From Dryas octopetala (taxonomy: Eukaryota > Streptophyta > Magnoliopsida > Rosales > Rosaceae): a stretch of 64,000 bases of DNA. This document shows positions 46,398 to 58,793 of the stretch, piece after piece. The notes under the pieces are model-generated. The model was not told where the DNA came from. It did no database searches and was given only the letters and a program-made list of their open reading frames with translations. The position numbers were made by a program, and so were the translations under genes. The stretch's first letter is position 1. Each line of letters begins with the position of its first letter. The stretch spans positions 5,801,896 to 5,865,895 of the forward strand of contig OY992837.1 in the NCBI GenBank assembly GCA_963921425.1. Direction: 5' to 3'.

Positions 46398-49300
46398 ATG
46401 ACGCGGCGAAGCCTCAGCTTCTCTCTCCCCGTAACCGTCGTCGTCCTCGCCATCGCCTACATTTACTTCTCCACAGTCTTCGTCTTCATAGACCGCTGGT
46501 TCGGTCTCACGTCGTCGCCGGGGGTGATGAACGCCGCCGGCTTCACCGCTGTGGCCCTCATGTGCGTCTTCAACTACACCGTCTCCGTGTTCCGGGATCC
46601 GGGTCGGGTCCCCTCCACGTACATGCCCGACGTCGAAGATTCGCAAAACCCTATCCACGAGATCAAGCGCAAGGTATATAATTTCGCACGCTGTTTTTAT
46701 CGTGAAATTTGAGTTTATTGTTTTAAGGGTTTATGTTCTGTTTCTGTCATTTCTTGGATTTTTATGATTTGGGTCATGCCCATTCTTGTATATGTTTCAA
46801 GATTGTGGCTTGAATTTTGATTAAATATGCTTATGATAGCTTTTGGCCAAAAAAGTCAGGGTCTTTTGGTTTGGATTGACCTGTTAAACGTTGTTGGACC
46901 CATGGTGAGAGTAATGGTGACAAGGATTTATGAGTTTGTAGGATGTTATTTGGTGATTATTTTAGCTGAGCTGATTTAGAGTCAGAGGAATCAACAAAAT
47001 AGCATGTTTGCGCTTGTGTATTAGTAGGCAATTCACCATGTAACAGTTATTGAGTAACTTTGGATCCTGGTTTAGTAAAATTTTGTAATCCTTGCTTACG
47101 CATTAAAAAAGAGTAGAATCATAACCGTAAAGATGGATTTAAAAGGAAAAACAATGATTTTGGTAGGCCGTGAGTGAACCTTTGTTCCTGAAACAGTAAA
47201 AAGATTTGAATTTCTAAACTTATAATGAAGCTGTCCAATATCCCTAGGAACCTGTAGATGATGAGAAAGTAGATAACTTGGATGAATGCTCCACCACCCG
47301 CTGTTCTCAAGGCTGGAATGCATGAATTTTTCATTTAAACACTTGGAAATTGGAATGTTCTGAAGATTGCAGTACATCCATGTTAAGGTTTTTAATGCTC
47401 ATCATAAATATAGTGAGCTGCCGTTATATTGCATGTACATGATATCAGTCAAAGCTGTATCTGCTTTCACTTTTTGCTAAGCCTTGAAGGACATGTGGTT
47501 CCAACTTCCAACACTTGTCGTTTCCTGGATCGTTGAAGGGCATTGTCTTATGTCAGCTTCTATTTCAAATGGAAAGATCAGAAAGATGATTAACATTATT
47601 TGTTGTGACTCGTTATCCTTGATCTCCTACATGAATCTTCAACTATTGAATTGGAATAAAAACCAATCCAATAGGGTTGGCTTACCCTTAAATTTCTCTG
47701 AGTCTCCGTCACTTCCTCTTGGATATTCATATTCAATTGTTCTGACAAGTGACAACTGAACAATGTCTCTGTGTTAATTGAGTGGGGCCAACTCACCAGG
47801 CTGTCAGTACGCTACAACGCTTATATTCATGGGGTATGGTCTTTGTATAGATGCACTGAAATCAATGGTAAACATATTTTTGGAAAACTAACAGACTCTA
47901 TCCTCAAATATTCACTTTTAATCTCTCATATTTTGTCCTTCAGGCCTAGCTGCTCCTAGTCAGTCAGTTCTTGCATAAAATGCCAACTTTTCTTAGGTAC
48001 CATTAGTGGACATCTAAAGGTTTGGATTTATTTCGTTCAGGATAGTATGTTGATGTTAAGCTAGATTGTGATCATATTCCCACATGTACTTGTACTTGAT
48101 TGTTATCTTATGATCAATCATCCTTAGGCATTAGCTAGAAGTGTTAAGGGAAGGGGTGGGTTGAGGTGGAGATAGGCCCTGGGTTTTTATCTTTGTTTCG
48201 GGAAAAATACTCATTTTATAGAATTTACTCTTCTTGTATTTTGTTTGCTAGTTTAATTATGTTCTGTAGGCAAGCGTGGGGAAGATACTGATAATATTTG
48301 TAAATCATGTTGCCTTTGATTTCTTTCAATGAAGATGTGATCTGAAATGGTTGTCCAACATTATTATCATTATTATTTTTATTGTTATTATTATAATCGT
48401 TATTACTTTTATATTAATAACAATAAGAAAAAAAAAACTATTAGGAACAAGTAATCCTTACTTGCAATGGAATAGAAAAGTGAGCTTTGATTCCTAGTCT
48501 CCTAGATGACTGTTGGGTGAAATGCTTTTGCAGGGAGGTGATTTGAGATATTGCCAAAAGTGTTCTCACTATAAGCCGGCTCGTGCACATCATTGTCGTG
48601 TATGCAGAAGATGTGTTTTGCGAATGGTATGCTTTATCTATGTTATCTTTAATGCCTTCTATGCCCTGGATAATGTGTTGAAGTGCTGCCTCTTGGTTGT
48701 AAGGACCACCATTGCATATGGATTAACAATTGTGTCGGCCATGCAAACTATAAGGTCTTCTTCATCTTTGTTGTGTATGCTGTGATAGCATGCACCTATT
48801 CCCTGGTAAGTTATTATGTTATTTAATCCAACTTGACTTATGCATTTTTCTTCCTTTTCCTGACTATTCCTTATACTATAATTGCATGCATTGACTTCCG
48901 GGTGTGTTCCTTTCAATATTTTTTGAAACAATTTGCTTTCCTTTATTTTAATTGTTTCATTATTTTCAAGTTGGTTCTACGCTTACAATTTTCAGGTTTT
49001 GCTTGTGGGTAGTCTAACCAATGATTTCCAAAAGGATGAGCAGCAAAGTGGAGACTCTTTTAGGGCTGCATATGTAAGGTTATGTGTTTGGTGTATGTTT
49101 GAGCCTTGCATATGAGACAGTTTACTAATCATTTTTATGTTCATTTTCAGGTCATTTCTGGGCTGTTGCTAGTTCCCTTGTGTGTGGCACTCAGTGTTCT
49201 TTTAGGTTGGCATATCTACCTCATTTTGCAAAACAAGACCACAATTGAGGTTATTAGGAATTAACAAATTGTATTTCATTGTTCAGCTGTTTGGTGGCCA

Positions 49301-49666
49301 ACCTAACCTGATTTTGATATCTGGATTACTATTTCATTGGCACTTTTTTTCCCTTCCTTTCTGGCAGTATCATGAAGGAGTGAGAGCTATGTGGCTTGCA
49401 GAGAAAGGAGGGCAAATCTATTCACATCCATATGATCTCGGTGCCTATGAAAATTTGACGACGGTATTTCCCCTTCTTCTCCTGTGGTGTATTTGTTATT
49501 ACGATTTTATTCTACTCATCCATCACATTCTATTCATGTTTGACTGCTTCAGGTACTAGGTCCAAATATCTTCAGTTGGGCATGCCCCACATCGGGACAT
49601 ATTGGATCCGGACTTCACTTCCGTACAGCCTATGATTACCCTTCTGGTGTATCAACGTCAAATTGA
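46398..49666 (+). CDS. PAT16: DHHC protein S-acyltransferase, PAT16-like
   Basis: Seven exons (46398-46673, 48534-48626, 48704-48805, 48996-49073, 49151-49249, 49368-49463, 49553-49666) join in phase to 285 codons, close to Arabidopsis PAT16. It has two N-terminal membrane spans, the DPGRVP motif, the cysteine-rich zinc region [25 protein letters not shown], and the catalytic Asp124-His-His-Cys127 at the start of exon 3. Two more spans follow, then the TTxE (TTIE) motif at the exon 5 end. The enzyme attaches palmitate to cysteines of membrane-associated proteins. Intron 1 is long (1.86 kb). The start at 46398 ([14 protein letters not shown]) fits relatives; upstream in-frame codons include no ATG. 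Confidence 0.95.
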
Positions 49667-50817
49667 AGTTTCTTGGTTCATCATCTTGGTTTGCATTGGT
49701 GAGAACAAAACTTACCAGTGTGATGGGTTGTATAGTTCGGTCTTGTGATGATGTCTGGCAGTCATTTTGAAGTGTCCTCCTAAGAGTCGCTCCAAAGAAG
49801 AAAAGGTCTTTTCTTGTGCTCCTGCTAAATGAAATTCATGGTCTAGGAGTGCATGAAACTTTTCGAGTAACGGGATTTTAGGGAAGCAATGAGTATATAG
49901 GGTTCTTGTCAATAGCCAAAACTAATCGGTCTTTGAGCAACTAGACACAGGATGTGTGGTTTCATTTCTTTTTCCTTTTTTTCTTCGGGTAGTTACTCTG
50001 AACTATAGTTTACACTTTACAGCATCTTCTCAACTGATAGGTTTGTACAGAGAGAGAATCAGCATCCCAGCATACCAAACAAAGTAACCTTTTGAAGAGG
50101 AGACAGTGGGGTGGTTGTTTGTGTAACTTGGAAGAGTTGTAATCCTTTGTAACGTTAAAAAAAAAATAAAAGAAATGATGTTTCACTTTTTATTTACTGA
50201 ATCCTTGGTTCAATTGAAATTAAAAATTTTGAGGATCAGGCAAAAATTGTCATCTCCAATGCTAGTGTATGTACATGTTCATGCCTACCCAAGTTCTCAG
50301 ATGCTCTTTCATGCACATGAGGAAAATGAAGTGAGTCAAGTGACAATATCTCTGAGAAAACACAAAATATATAAGGGGCTTTGTATTATTGTGGATAAAT
50401 AACGGGGCGTTTTTGGAAATTAAATAATGGGGTGGTCCATGTTGATAAAAGTGGGGCTTCAAAGCAAGGAACTTCGCGCCAAACCACGTGGAGTCGAAAT
50501 GGCCCTATCTGAATCCGCTTTAAGTCATTAACCACGCGACGTCCGAGCAATCTTTAAAACGCGCCTTAATCAAGCGGTACAGATCTTGTCAGATCTTCTC
50601 TTCTCACGTTAATTTCACGCGCCATTTTTAAACTGTGTCAAGTTTGTATTGCAAACCAAAAGGAGGAGAGATATGTTTCTCGTATGTACTATATAGTATG
50701 GCAAATCATCAGTGTCAGAGCACTCGATATCATTTTTTTGTTTTGGATTCACTGAGTTGACTGAGTTGAGTTCTCTGTAAAACTCGTCGAGCTGAGCTTC
50801 TCTCTCTGTGGGTCGAG
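49667..50817. other. PAT16-like 3' UTR and FHY1-like promoter
   Basis: No further gene seen. The tail of the acyltransferase gene runs to about 50170 and the region from about 50450 forms the upstream region of the FHY1-like gene. Confidence 0.55.
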
Positions 50818-52627
50818 ATGGAGGATTACCAGGAACGCCCATCTGAAATTGACAGGTTTTAATATCTGGGTTTCTATTTTCTGTTCCTTTTCAATCATTA
50901 TAAAGATTATCGCCCTTTGTTTGATTTAATGAAGTAGCTGAATTGATCCCAGTGCGTTTAATTGAGTAATTATTTTTGGGTTTCATCTGCAAGTAGCCAA
51001 ATTTGGAGCGTATTATTTTCATCTTGGATTGAATTTAATGCAAAATAGGTTGCCCCAAATAGAAGTAATTAGTTATTTGGATTTAAAGGGGGCGGTTATA
51101 AAGTAGAGTTAAATTGGATCTGTTTACTGGATCCAGACATCCTAGTACTATTTCTCTCACTTGATTCTTGAAAAAACCAAATTATACCAACCCAAAAACA
51201 AATTAAGTATAAACACGCACAACTCAATTGGAGCTCAAAGAATCAAATTATATCCCTGGCCTCAGTTGGTCACTGACTCAAATACAAAATTGAATTTCAA
51301 TCATGAGTGGTTGTTACCACTGGGAAAGTTGTCATCAGACACTGTCATTTTACTTGACTGCTTGGTAAGTTGTGGCCTAAGGATTTCTGTTCTCACTGTT
51401 ATTTATTTACTGAAGTGATTACTTTTGTGCCCTTCAGTTCTATGACTTTGAATTTGGGTTTAATATTTTGTGTTGTAATATATTTATTGGTCACTTATTT
51501 ATCCAAGCTGTGCTCTTGTTCTTGATCTTTATGGCTTCCTTGTGAAATAAGCTCTTACTTCTTGATCAGTTTCATATGCTTAATACTTGGTGATTTGATT
51601 ATATTCCACTTCATTTTGTCTTAGCTTAGGCTTATACTTAGATGGGAGTTGGGACTTAATGGGACTCAATAGTTTGTCAAAAGGCTAGCGAACCTGAAGT
51701 AGTTGGTAATTCTTGTTTGCCTAAATTATTGGTAATTGCAGTCCTTAGTTATCCTGTTACTTACTTATACGTGCAGATCCCATATTCTAAAGACAATCAG
51801 GAAAAGAAAATTTCAGGCTGAGCAATTGGGCTTGCCTATATCAAAATATAAATGCTGGGAACAGAACTTTCCTTCTGATCTACCTATCTCCATGTTTGAT
51901 GAAAATCCTGAAGTACAGAAGAAGCAGACACACATAATCAAGGGAAAAGTGAAGGGACTAGCCCTGGACGATGGGTCTGAACTTGAATCAGCAAAAGATA
52001 GCAATAGTTTTACTGGAGATTCTGATTCTGTAATGTCAGTTTATTCCGAGGCTAAACTTGAACCTGCTTATGCAAAGACATACCCTTACGATAGGCCTTC
52101 CACTTCATCTGTCGATTGCATTGGAAATAGTTTAAAAGATACCAGCAACAGTTTGGAAAGTATAACAGTGGTGAAAGCGGCTTCTACCCATCCTGATGGT
52201 GGAATACAAGCATTTCACAAATTTGGAAACCAGGTAGATTACATTTGCTCAGAATGTGGAGATGACTTCATTGAGCAATGTACAGATAAGGAAGTTGAAG
52301 ATATTCTCTACTCCAATAGTTTGAACCCAAATACTTATGTACTTTCATCTGGAAGATGGAGTGTAAATCAAGGTAATTGAGGTTTTGTATGGAAGTTTCT
52401 GTTTTAGGATTTCAGGATCAAGTATCATTGCATCATTGCTATGTAATATATATCTAATTACATGTAGAATCTCTGACAAAAAAATTACATGTAGAATCTT
52501 TGTTTTATCATTTACTGACTGGCGTGGCATTTTCATTCTTGTGTTTGCAGAGGCTCAATCAGCAAGCAGCCGGAAGCCAACCATTGATCAAGAATTCGAG
52601 CAGTATTTTTCAATGCTTATGATGTAG
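50818..52627 (+). CDS. FHY1: FHY1/FHL-like phytochrome A nuclear import protein
   Basis: Three exons (50818-50855, 51777-52372, 52551-52627) give 236 residues. The first exon encodes only 12 full codons (MEDYQERPSEID). The N-terminal basic signal IRKRKFQAEQLGLPISKYKC (residues 20-39) matches the FHY1 nuclear localisation region. The C-terminus EFEQYFSMLMM is the conserved end that binds phytochrome A in FHY1/FHL. The centre is Ser/Asp-rich and poorly conserved, as expected for the family. FHY1 and FHL carry light-activated phyA into the nucleus for far-red responses. It is somewhat longer than Arabidopsis FHY1 (about 200 residues). Confidence 0.88.
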
Positions 52628-53002
52628 CAGTCATTGCTTGGATGTGAGCAGCAAATGTGTACAGTTTTTAATGTATCTGTTGTACGTGAATCATGTAACC
52701 AAGTAATATTTTGACTAGCTTTTTATATATTCTGGTTAATCCGAAAAAAAGGGGAGCGTTATTCTCGTTTCCCGAAAACTTTTGCAAATAACAACACCAT
52801 TATGGCAGTGTTATCTCTACATTATTTTATTGGTAGGGAAAACTTCACATTGATGCTTCTGAGAAAATCCCTAGTTATATATTCTTTTGATGACTCGATC
52901 ATGTCAACATAGTTTTAAAGTTAAATGGGAAAAATCAATACAAGATCACTCAAAAAGAGGAAAAAAGAAGGGAAATCCGGACGCATATATGGTCAGTCAA
53001 AG
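52628..53002. other. Convergent 3' region between FHY1-like and laccase genes
   Basis: Only 375 bp separate the two stop codons, so the 3' UTRs of the convergent genes probably fill the gap. No other feature seen. Confidence 0.6.
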
Positions 53003-55295
53003 TCAACACTTTGGAAGATCAGACGGTGGTGGTAGCAACTTCTGATTGGGTTGTGGCCCATCCGAAACGATCCACGCCATCCTTAGACCCCAGCTTGTAT
53101 GGATATCCAAGTGGCAGTGCATAAACCACACTCCTGAGAAACAGCATATCAAATAAAACCAGTTGGTTAAGGATAGTGGTAATTTAATTTGACATATTAT
53201 CTTATTAGACTGTGAATTACATACCTGGGTTATCTGCGAAGAATCGAATGGCAACCCAACCGCCAGATGGAACACCTATGGTGTTCCTCTCAACAGGGTC
53301 CACCAGATTAAATCCAGCAGGGTCCTTATTGGGATCATAGTTTCCAAAACCTTGTCCAACAACGAAGAAATTGAACCCATGTAGATGGAGAGGGTGGCTC
53401 TCAACACCAAGAATGCTTGTGTCCTGCATCACCAACTCCACACTAGTGTTGAATGGCAGCACCACTGCTCTTGTGACATTGCTCACATTGGTGTTATTTG
53501 GCGGCGTCCCGGTGAAATTAAACGGCGCAAGTGGCTTGGTGGGAAAATCAGTGGTGTAAACCCCATTGGACTGTCCAAAAAAGTGTGCTTGAAGCATTGC
53601 TGTTGATGGCAGGGCAAAAGAGACATTGTTAACCGAAGCTGCAAATTTCAGGCCATTGGGTCCTTGACACGTGGAGTTTTGGGGACATGGGCTCGTCCCA
53701 AGTCCTACGGTGAAGAAGAACCTCTTGTCCACAGTCTGTGGAACATTGGCTGGGAATTGCTTGTTGCCCAAGCTACGGAATTTTTGGGCCAAGTTTTGAA
53801 CAAATTGGGTGACGTTGACAAACTTGGTGGCGTTGATGGGTGGAAGGCTTGGTTTGAAGAGGGGAAGACTTTTGATGGAAGAGTGGGGAGTGCTTGATGG
53901 GTGCTCGTATTCGAGGAATCCAACGGTGGTGGTGTTGTCGAGGGTGCCAGCCCCGGTGAAGTAAGGCCTTGCCGCAATGAGGAAGGTGGCGTTGGGGAAA
54001 TTGGGCTTGGTTTTGAGGAGGATGTTTGTGGTTTGGCCTGGGGTGATGAAAAGGGTGTCAGTGTCGAAAGGTTTGACGTAGACAGCATCCGCTTCCACCA
54101 CGGTTAGGCTGTGATTGGCTATGCTGAAGAAGAGCTCGTCGTTGAGTGCAGCGTTGATTAGGCGGAGGAGGTATGTCTTGCCTGGTTTCACCTTCAGCTT
54201 GAATACATCTGCAAAACCCACATGAGAATGCATTAGAATGTTGCATGGTTCAGAAAACATTACTTTGCTATATTACGTAGTTAATTTGACTGTCAATTTC
54301 AATCAGAATAATTGATTATGTGAATTCTTCTTAAATTTGTACCTTTAGAAGAACAGTTGTATAATGGGCCTGGAAGACCATTAATGGTGTATGCATCTGA
54401 GACATTGGGTCCTCCTCCAGTCTGAAGAGCCTGGCGAATCACAGCCTCAGGGTCTACGTTAAACCACTCTCCTGTACACCCAAATCCATGCAAAGAAAAA
54501 CTTGTTTTACACAATGTCAAAATATTCAACATGGTCCAAATTGTCCAAACTCTAGCTAGCTATAGCTGCTATGCTACATACCAAGAATAATGGGGACCTC
54601 CTTGTAGGGTTTGTCAAATGGGTAAGAATCATTGCGCTTTGGGAGAATGATGATGGGTCCATAAAGGGTGGATCTCAACCATGAGATGTGAGCATGCCAT
54701 AGCAGAGTTCCTCTCTGCCCTGTGATGGTGAAGTTGTATGTGTATACCTGACCTGTCTGTATGGGACACTGTGTAATGTAAGATGGACCGTCTGCCCATC
54801 CACTTCTAAGTTGTTTAACCCCATGCCTACAAATCAAACAAACATAGTTGTTCAATTCCTTTCACTATGTATGCATGCATGCATATGCTAATTATATAGA
54901 TATAGATTCATACCAGTGAATTGTAACATTGTTTGAGACATGATTGACCACTTTAACGAGGACTTGGTCACCTTCCCTTGCCACCAATCTAGGCCCTGGG
55001 AATTTTCCATTCACACTTATAATGCTCCTTGTGTTGCACAACCTCGTTACATTATGGTACTTAATCTATAAATCAGTAGCAAAATTTAGGAATTACATAT
55101 ACATATACATATATATACATATACATATAGCATCAAAGTCAAATTGTTGAGGCTCAAAGTGATGAATAAATGTACATTGAAAGTGTAGTGTCTTGTTATG
55201 CCTGCAGCAAACTCTGGCATCAGTGCTACTGCAACACAAAAACCAAACAGCAAAGCTGCCATTGAAGTAGAACAAGGAAAATGGAGGGAACCCAT
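53003..55295 (-). CDS. LAC17: Laccase, LAC17-like (minus strand)
   Basis: Six minus-strand exons (55176-55295, 54914-55065, 54582-54826, 54343-54471, 53225-54208, 53003-53133) give 586 residues, with middle exon lengths (152, 245, 129, 131 bp) identical to those of the plus-strand laccase. The signal peptide is about 1-31 ([21 protein letters not shown] core). Copper motifs are HWH across the exon 2/3 border, [12 protein letters not shown] and [14 protein letters not shown], with a Leu axial residue. The protein is secreted for lignin polymerisation. An internal Pro/Ser-rich linker is present. The leader has a CT repeat and a TATA-like TATATTAA about 120 bp upstream. The miR397-like core at 54142-54158 is a better match than in the sister gene. 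Confidence 0.95.
54142..54158 (-). promoter_or_regulatory. Putative miR397 target core in minus-strand laccase
   Basis: The minus strand reads ATCAACGCTGCACTCAA, within LINAALND, and continues CGA. Against the recalled miR397 target this leaves about one internal mismatch near the miRNA 5' end. Confidence 0.65.
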
Positions 55296-57001
55296 TAATG
55301 CTCTCTCTCTCTCTCTCTCTGTGTTTCTCTCTGAGGGAGACAATATTTTGGGGGCTAGACTCTGAACAATGAGACTATGAGAGTGCAATGTGCAGAGAGA
55401 GCTAGTGAAGATACCTTAATATAGGGGGTTGATTGTAATATTATATTGTTTTAGAAACAGAATTTTCATGGGAGTACGTACTTCATGTTTGCTGTTGAGA
55501 TTGAGATGGTCTCTCCTTGTGTGTTCAGCTTTGCTGTTGGTCGAGCTGAATTTTAGAGTGTCTATTAAGTAAGATTCTACCTGTTTCATCTGCATTAATC
55601 TTGATTACCCCAATAGCCCTTCTGGTCAAGAAATGCCAAATTGGCCTGATTATGTAGTTAACAAGTCACTTAATTCATGGTTTACTAGCTAGCGTAGAAT
55701 TGTTACCGACCTTAAATTTGTAGATTTCCCATTTTAGGAATGGCTTCTTATTTAATTTTTCCTTACTTTGAGAGCATTTACAATTAAACCAGTAGTGTGT
55801 GCAGCTTAATTAAGATTGTTTTAATTAGCAAGAGCATTGATTTACAATTAAACCAGTAGTGTGTGAAAACTGTGAAGTCCCCACACAACATCTATAGAAA
55901 GTTAGAAAGCAAATTATACTTGATAGCATTAGCTCACTACTAAATTTGATTGTTCCCGACTAACATAATCACTCATAGTCTAACACAAGGTGAGGTCACG
56001 AGATGAACCCATCTAGGTTTACGGTTTTATCTATAAAAAACTTAGTTTTGTATTCACTTTATATACTATAAATTATTGAATCATATTTTCGATGTAAGAT
56101 CAAATTTTATCTGCAATCATGACTTGTATCAACCATACAAACCCAACAACTACAATAACCATGAATTCCAATCTCGTAGGTGGGGCATGCATATATCATC
56201 AATCATAGAAGTTACTTCTAGTCCACAATCAAGAATTTAGGTGGTGGTAGAAAACTAAGTAGTATTCGTCTTTTACCTTTTACGTATGCTCAAGGTAGTT
56301 CCTATTTCCCTTTATTTGCAGTCCTTATTTGGGCCTCCTCGTGGGCCTGACTCCAACTATTCTATCTTGAAAACTAAGAAATAAAATAATTAGATTTTTC
56401 ACCATATGAGTCGATTCAAATCATCCACGTCCTCTCCAAGACATCCGTTGGTCATGTTGGTGAAGCTACCAAGCTGTCCTACAATACCAAGTGGTTCGGG
56501 GAAAGGGATGGGCCATCTGATCCATGCCACGTGTCAAACTGACTAATATGTGTTTGTGTTTTTTTCTTTTTTTCTTTTTTTCTTTTTGAGTAAACGATAT
56601 GTTAGTGTTTGTGTAATCTGGAAATCCTAGTAATTAAGAAAAGGCAGAGAATTATAATTTCCTGAATGATGTGATGATTGTGGTCAACACTTTATGTCTT
56701 TATGATGTGTTTGGTCAAAAAACATCAAACGAGATCAAGCGCAGCAATTGCTTGGGAAGGAAGTGCATCAAACTCATTGGGTAATATGCCAAACAGCCTA
56801 GGACGCTCGCTAGGACCCAGTATTTGTTGACTGCCACAAGGCCTCTCCTTCATCTACATGCAAATGCAATGATCACATCACATTGGTACCAAATTCAGAT
56901 GAAGCTTTTTATTGGGTTGCATTTTGCTTCATGTTCACTTGTAAAGAAATTTTCATAATGTGATTGGAAAGGTTTGCATCATCTTTTTCATCTACTACTA
57001 C
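55296..57001. other. Laccase promoter and intergenic DNA
   Basis: Upstream region of the minus-strand laccase, then gene-free sequence. A (CT)n run lies at 55301-55320 in the leader. No other gene or element was recognised. Confidence 0.55.
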
Positions 57002-57007
57002 TTGTCA

Positions 57008-57013
<6 letters not shown>

Positions 57014-57047
<34 letters not shown>

Positions 57048-57336
57048 CCGAAATTTTTATTGAAGCAAGCAAAGGGATTACAAGTCTGAGAGGAGATGAG
57101 TGGCCAAAAAAAAAAAAAAAGTCTGAGAGGAGATGATGCTCCAACCAAGGAGGAGCCTTATTCTCCTATACAATTCGGGAATCACAATGTAATGCAAATC
57201 TAGCTAAATTGCGAGCAACCATATTACAACAAACACATAATGAATTATAGAAAAAGCTAATAAAATCTCTTTAACCTACTCCAAGAGATGCCCGTCCCAC
57301 GCAAGATCCTCATCCATCTATCTGCTTAAGCCGAAA
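57014..57336 (-). mobile_element. 5'-truncated LINE tail
   Basis: Read on the minus strand, the segment ends in a poly(A) tail of about 30 (the T-run from 57014). A perfect 12-bp target duplication TTGTCATTCTCT lies at 57002-57013 and 57337-57348. Its minus strand encodes MVARNLARFALHCDSRIV, a stop in place of Trp, then ENKAPPWLEHHLLSD. This is the typical end of the RNase H region of plant L1-type ORF2. Only the last ~320 bp were copied. A second small A-run is nested inside (57101-57120). Confidence 0.85.
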
Positions 57337-57348
57337 TTGTCATTCTCT

Positions 57349-57998
57349 AATGGCCAATTGGCAACGCACTTCTTTCCATTCTCTACAAAGCATGTATGTA
57401 TTTTTTTTTTTTTCCTAATGTATTTGGGCATTTACAAAACATCTCATATAATATATCACAACAAAACATTTTTTTAAAAAAGATAATTGATATTTTAATA
57501 GAACGGGAGTGTATTTTTTAGCTCATTTTTTAAGCATTGAAATTCTGTCTTAGCTTATTTTCACTTAATTTTTATTTTAGTCATGTATTATAAAATAATT
57601 ATTAAAATTGAATTCATATCTGAAAGTGTATGAGAAAAAAGGAAATGAATTATAACATGAAATCAAATTTATTACATTCATGAATTCATATGTCTTGAAT
57701 TTGTAATATTTGACTAAATCGAAACAAATAATACATCGAGTAATCCAACATTCACTTGAGGTGAAAATGTGAAATAACATATGACCCACAACTTTTGCTT
57801 CTGCCTTTGTGGTATGCAATCACTATTTTCCATCTTTTCTTCATAACAAAAACTTGGAAAATCACAATCCCTCACAGAGGATCAAAATAAAAATAAAAAT
57901 TATTAAAAAAAAAAAAAGAAAGAAAAGAAGAACATTATATATGTACCGAAGAAAACAAACGAACAAATCACCGTGTACGACAAATTCAACGAAAAGTG
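57349..57998. other. AT-rich DNA and 3' flank of the SMR gene
   Basis: No gene recognised; presumably contains the 3' UTR of the minus-strand SIAMESE-RELATED gene. Confidence 0.5.
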
Positions 57999-58190
57999 CT
58001 ACGCACAAGCTTGAGTTCTCGGAGGCAGAGCAAACAGAGCATCAAGGTCCGGCGGCTGGAAGTACCCGTTCTTCGGTGGGTCCCGCTTCTTTTCCCCAAC
58101 CGCTTTCTTCCTCGGTGGCGGCGGACACCGAAGCGCCTCCGGTATCCGACACTCCCGCCGCTTCGGCGTCGTACAATCCCCACCCTCCAT
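57999..58190 (-). CDS. SIAMESE-RELATED cyclin-dependent kinase inhibitor
   Basis: A single-exon 63-residue protein. It has the SMR core: [18 protein letters not shown] (5-22, the TP...RIP motif), PPPPRKK (23-29) and the C-terminal [13 protein letters not shown] (41-53). An in-frame TGA two codons before the ATG fixes the start, so the short length is real. SMR proteins bind CDK-cyclin complexes in the nucleus, stop mitosis and promote endoreduplication, often on stress or DNA damage. A TATA box (58275-58282) and a perfect E2F-type site (58484-58491) lie upstream. The overlapping plus-strand frame is a shadow. Confidence 0.87.
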   Translation of the reverse strand: MEGGDCTTPKRRECRIPEALRCPPPPRKKAVGEKKRDPPKNGYFQPPDLDALFALPPRTQACA

Positions 58191-58274
58191 TTCTCAAATC
58201 TCAACCGTTCGATGAAGCCGACAACAACTCCGTTGATCACACAAGGATTCCACAGTACAACAAGAGAAGCGCGG

Positions 58275-58282
58275 TTTTTATA
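58275..58282 (-). promoter_or_regulatory. TATA box of the SMR gene
   Basis: TATAAAAA on the minus strand, 85-92 bp upstream of the ATG at 58190, directly followed by GC-rich leader sequence. Confidence 0.65.
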
Positions 58283-58483
58283 AACGTTTTTTTACAACCT
58301 TATAAAATTGGTATGTGGGTGCGTGATCGTGTGTGGTTGGGTGCGTGACAGCTAAACATGAGGGGGAGGGACGACGTGTCCGATTTTTAATGGGTGTTTA
58401 GATCTACGTGTTCTTCCACGTGTTTGTATATTTTATCTTTTTTCAAGTTGGGGCGGCGCCAACTTTCGAGTCAGTGAAATGTA

Positions 58484-58491
58484 GCGGGAAA
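58484..58491 (-). promoter_or_regulatory. E2F-type site upstream of the SMR gene
   Basis: GCGGGAAA on the plus strand reads TTTCCCGC on the minus strand, a perfect E2F consensus, about 295 bp upstream of the SMR start. E2F control of a cell-cycle inhibitor is plausible but untested. Confidence 0.45.
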
Positions 58492-58793
58492 TTTATTCGT
58501 TTGAAAATGGCTTTCCAACGTTTCGTTGGGCCAAGTTTAAAGCGGTGGGTAGTGAGGTTGGATCTACGGTGGAGATCGAGTGTGTGGTTCAGATGGAATG
58601 TCTAGGCCGTTGCTTATACGGCTAATGGGCCATATCACGTTTAAGATGAGTAGGAGTTATTTAGTGCTTTTAGGTTCATGAGCCCACCTTTCATTAAAAT
58701 AGATTAAACGAAAGGATGGGCTTGGAATCTTGGAGTACCACAAGGCCCAATGAGGGTATATTGTTTAAGAATTAGGTGTGGGCATTAAATTTT

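Noticed and set aside
57809..58348. 179-codon plus-strand open frame
   Set aside because: It is the shadow of the minus-strand SIAMESE-RELATED gene; the minus frame has the conserved SMR motifs and the plus frame has none.
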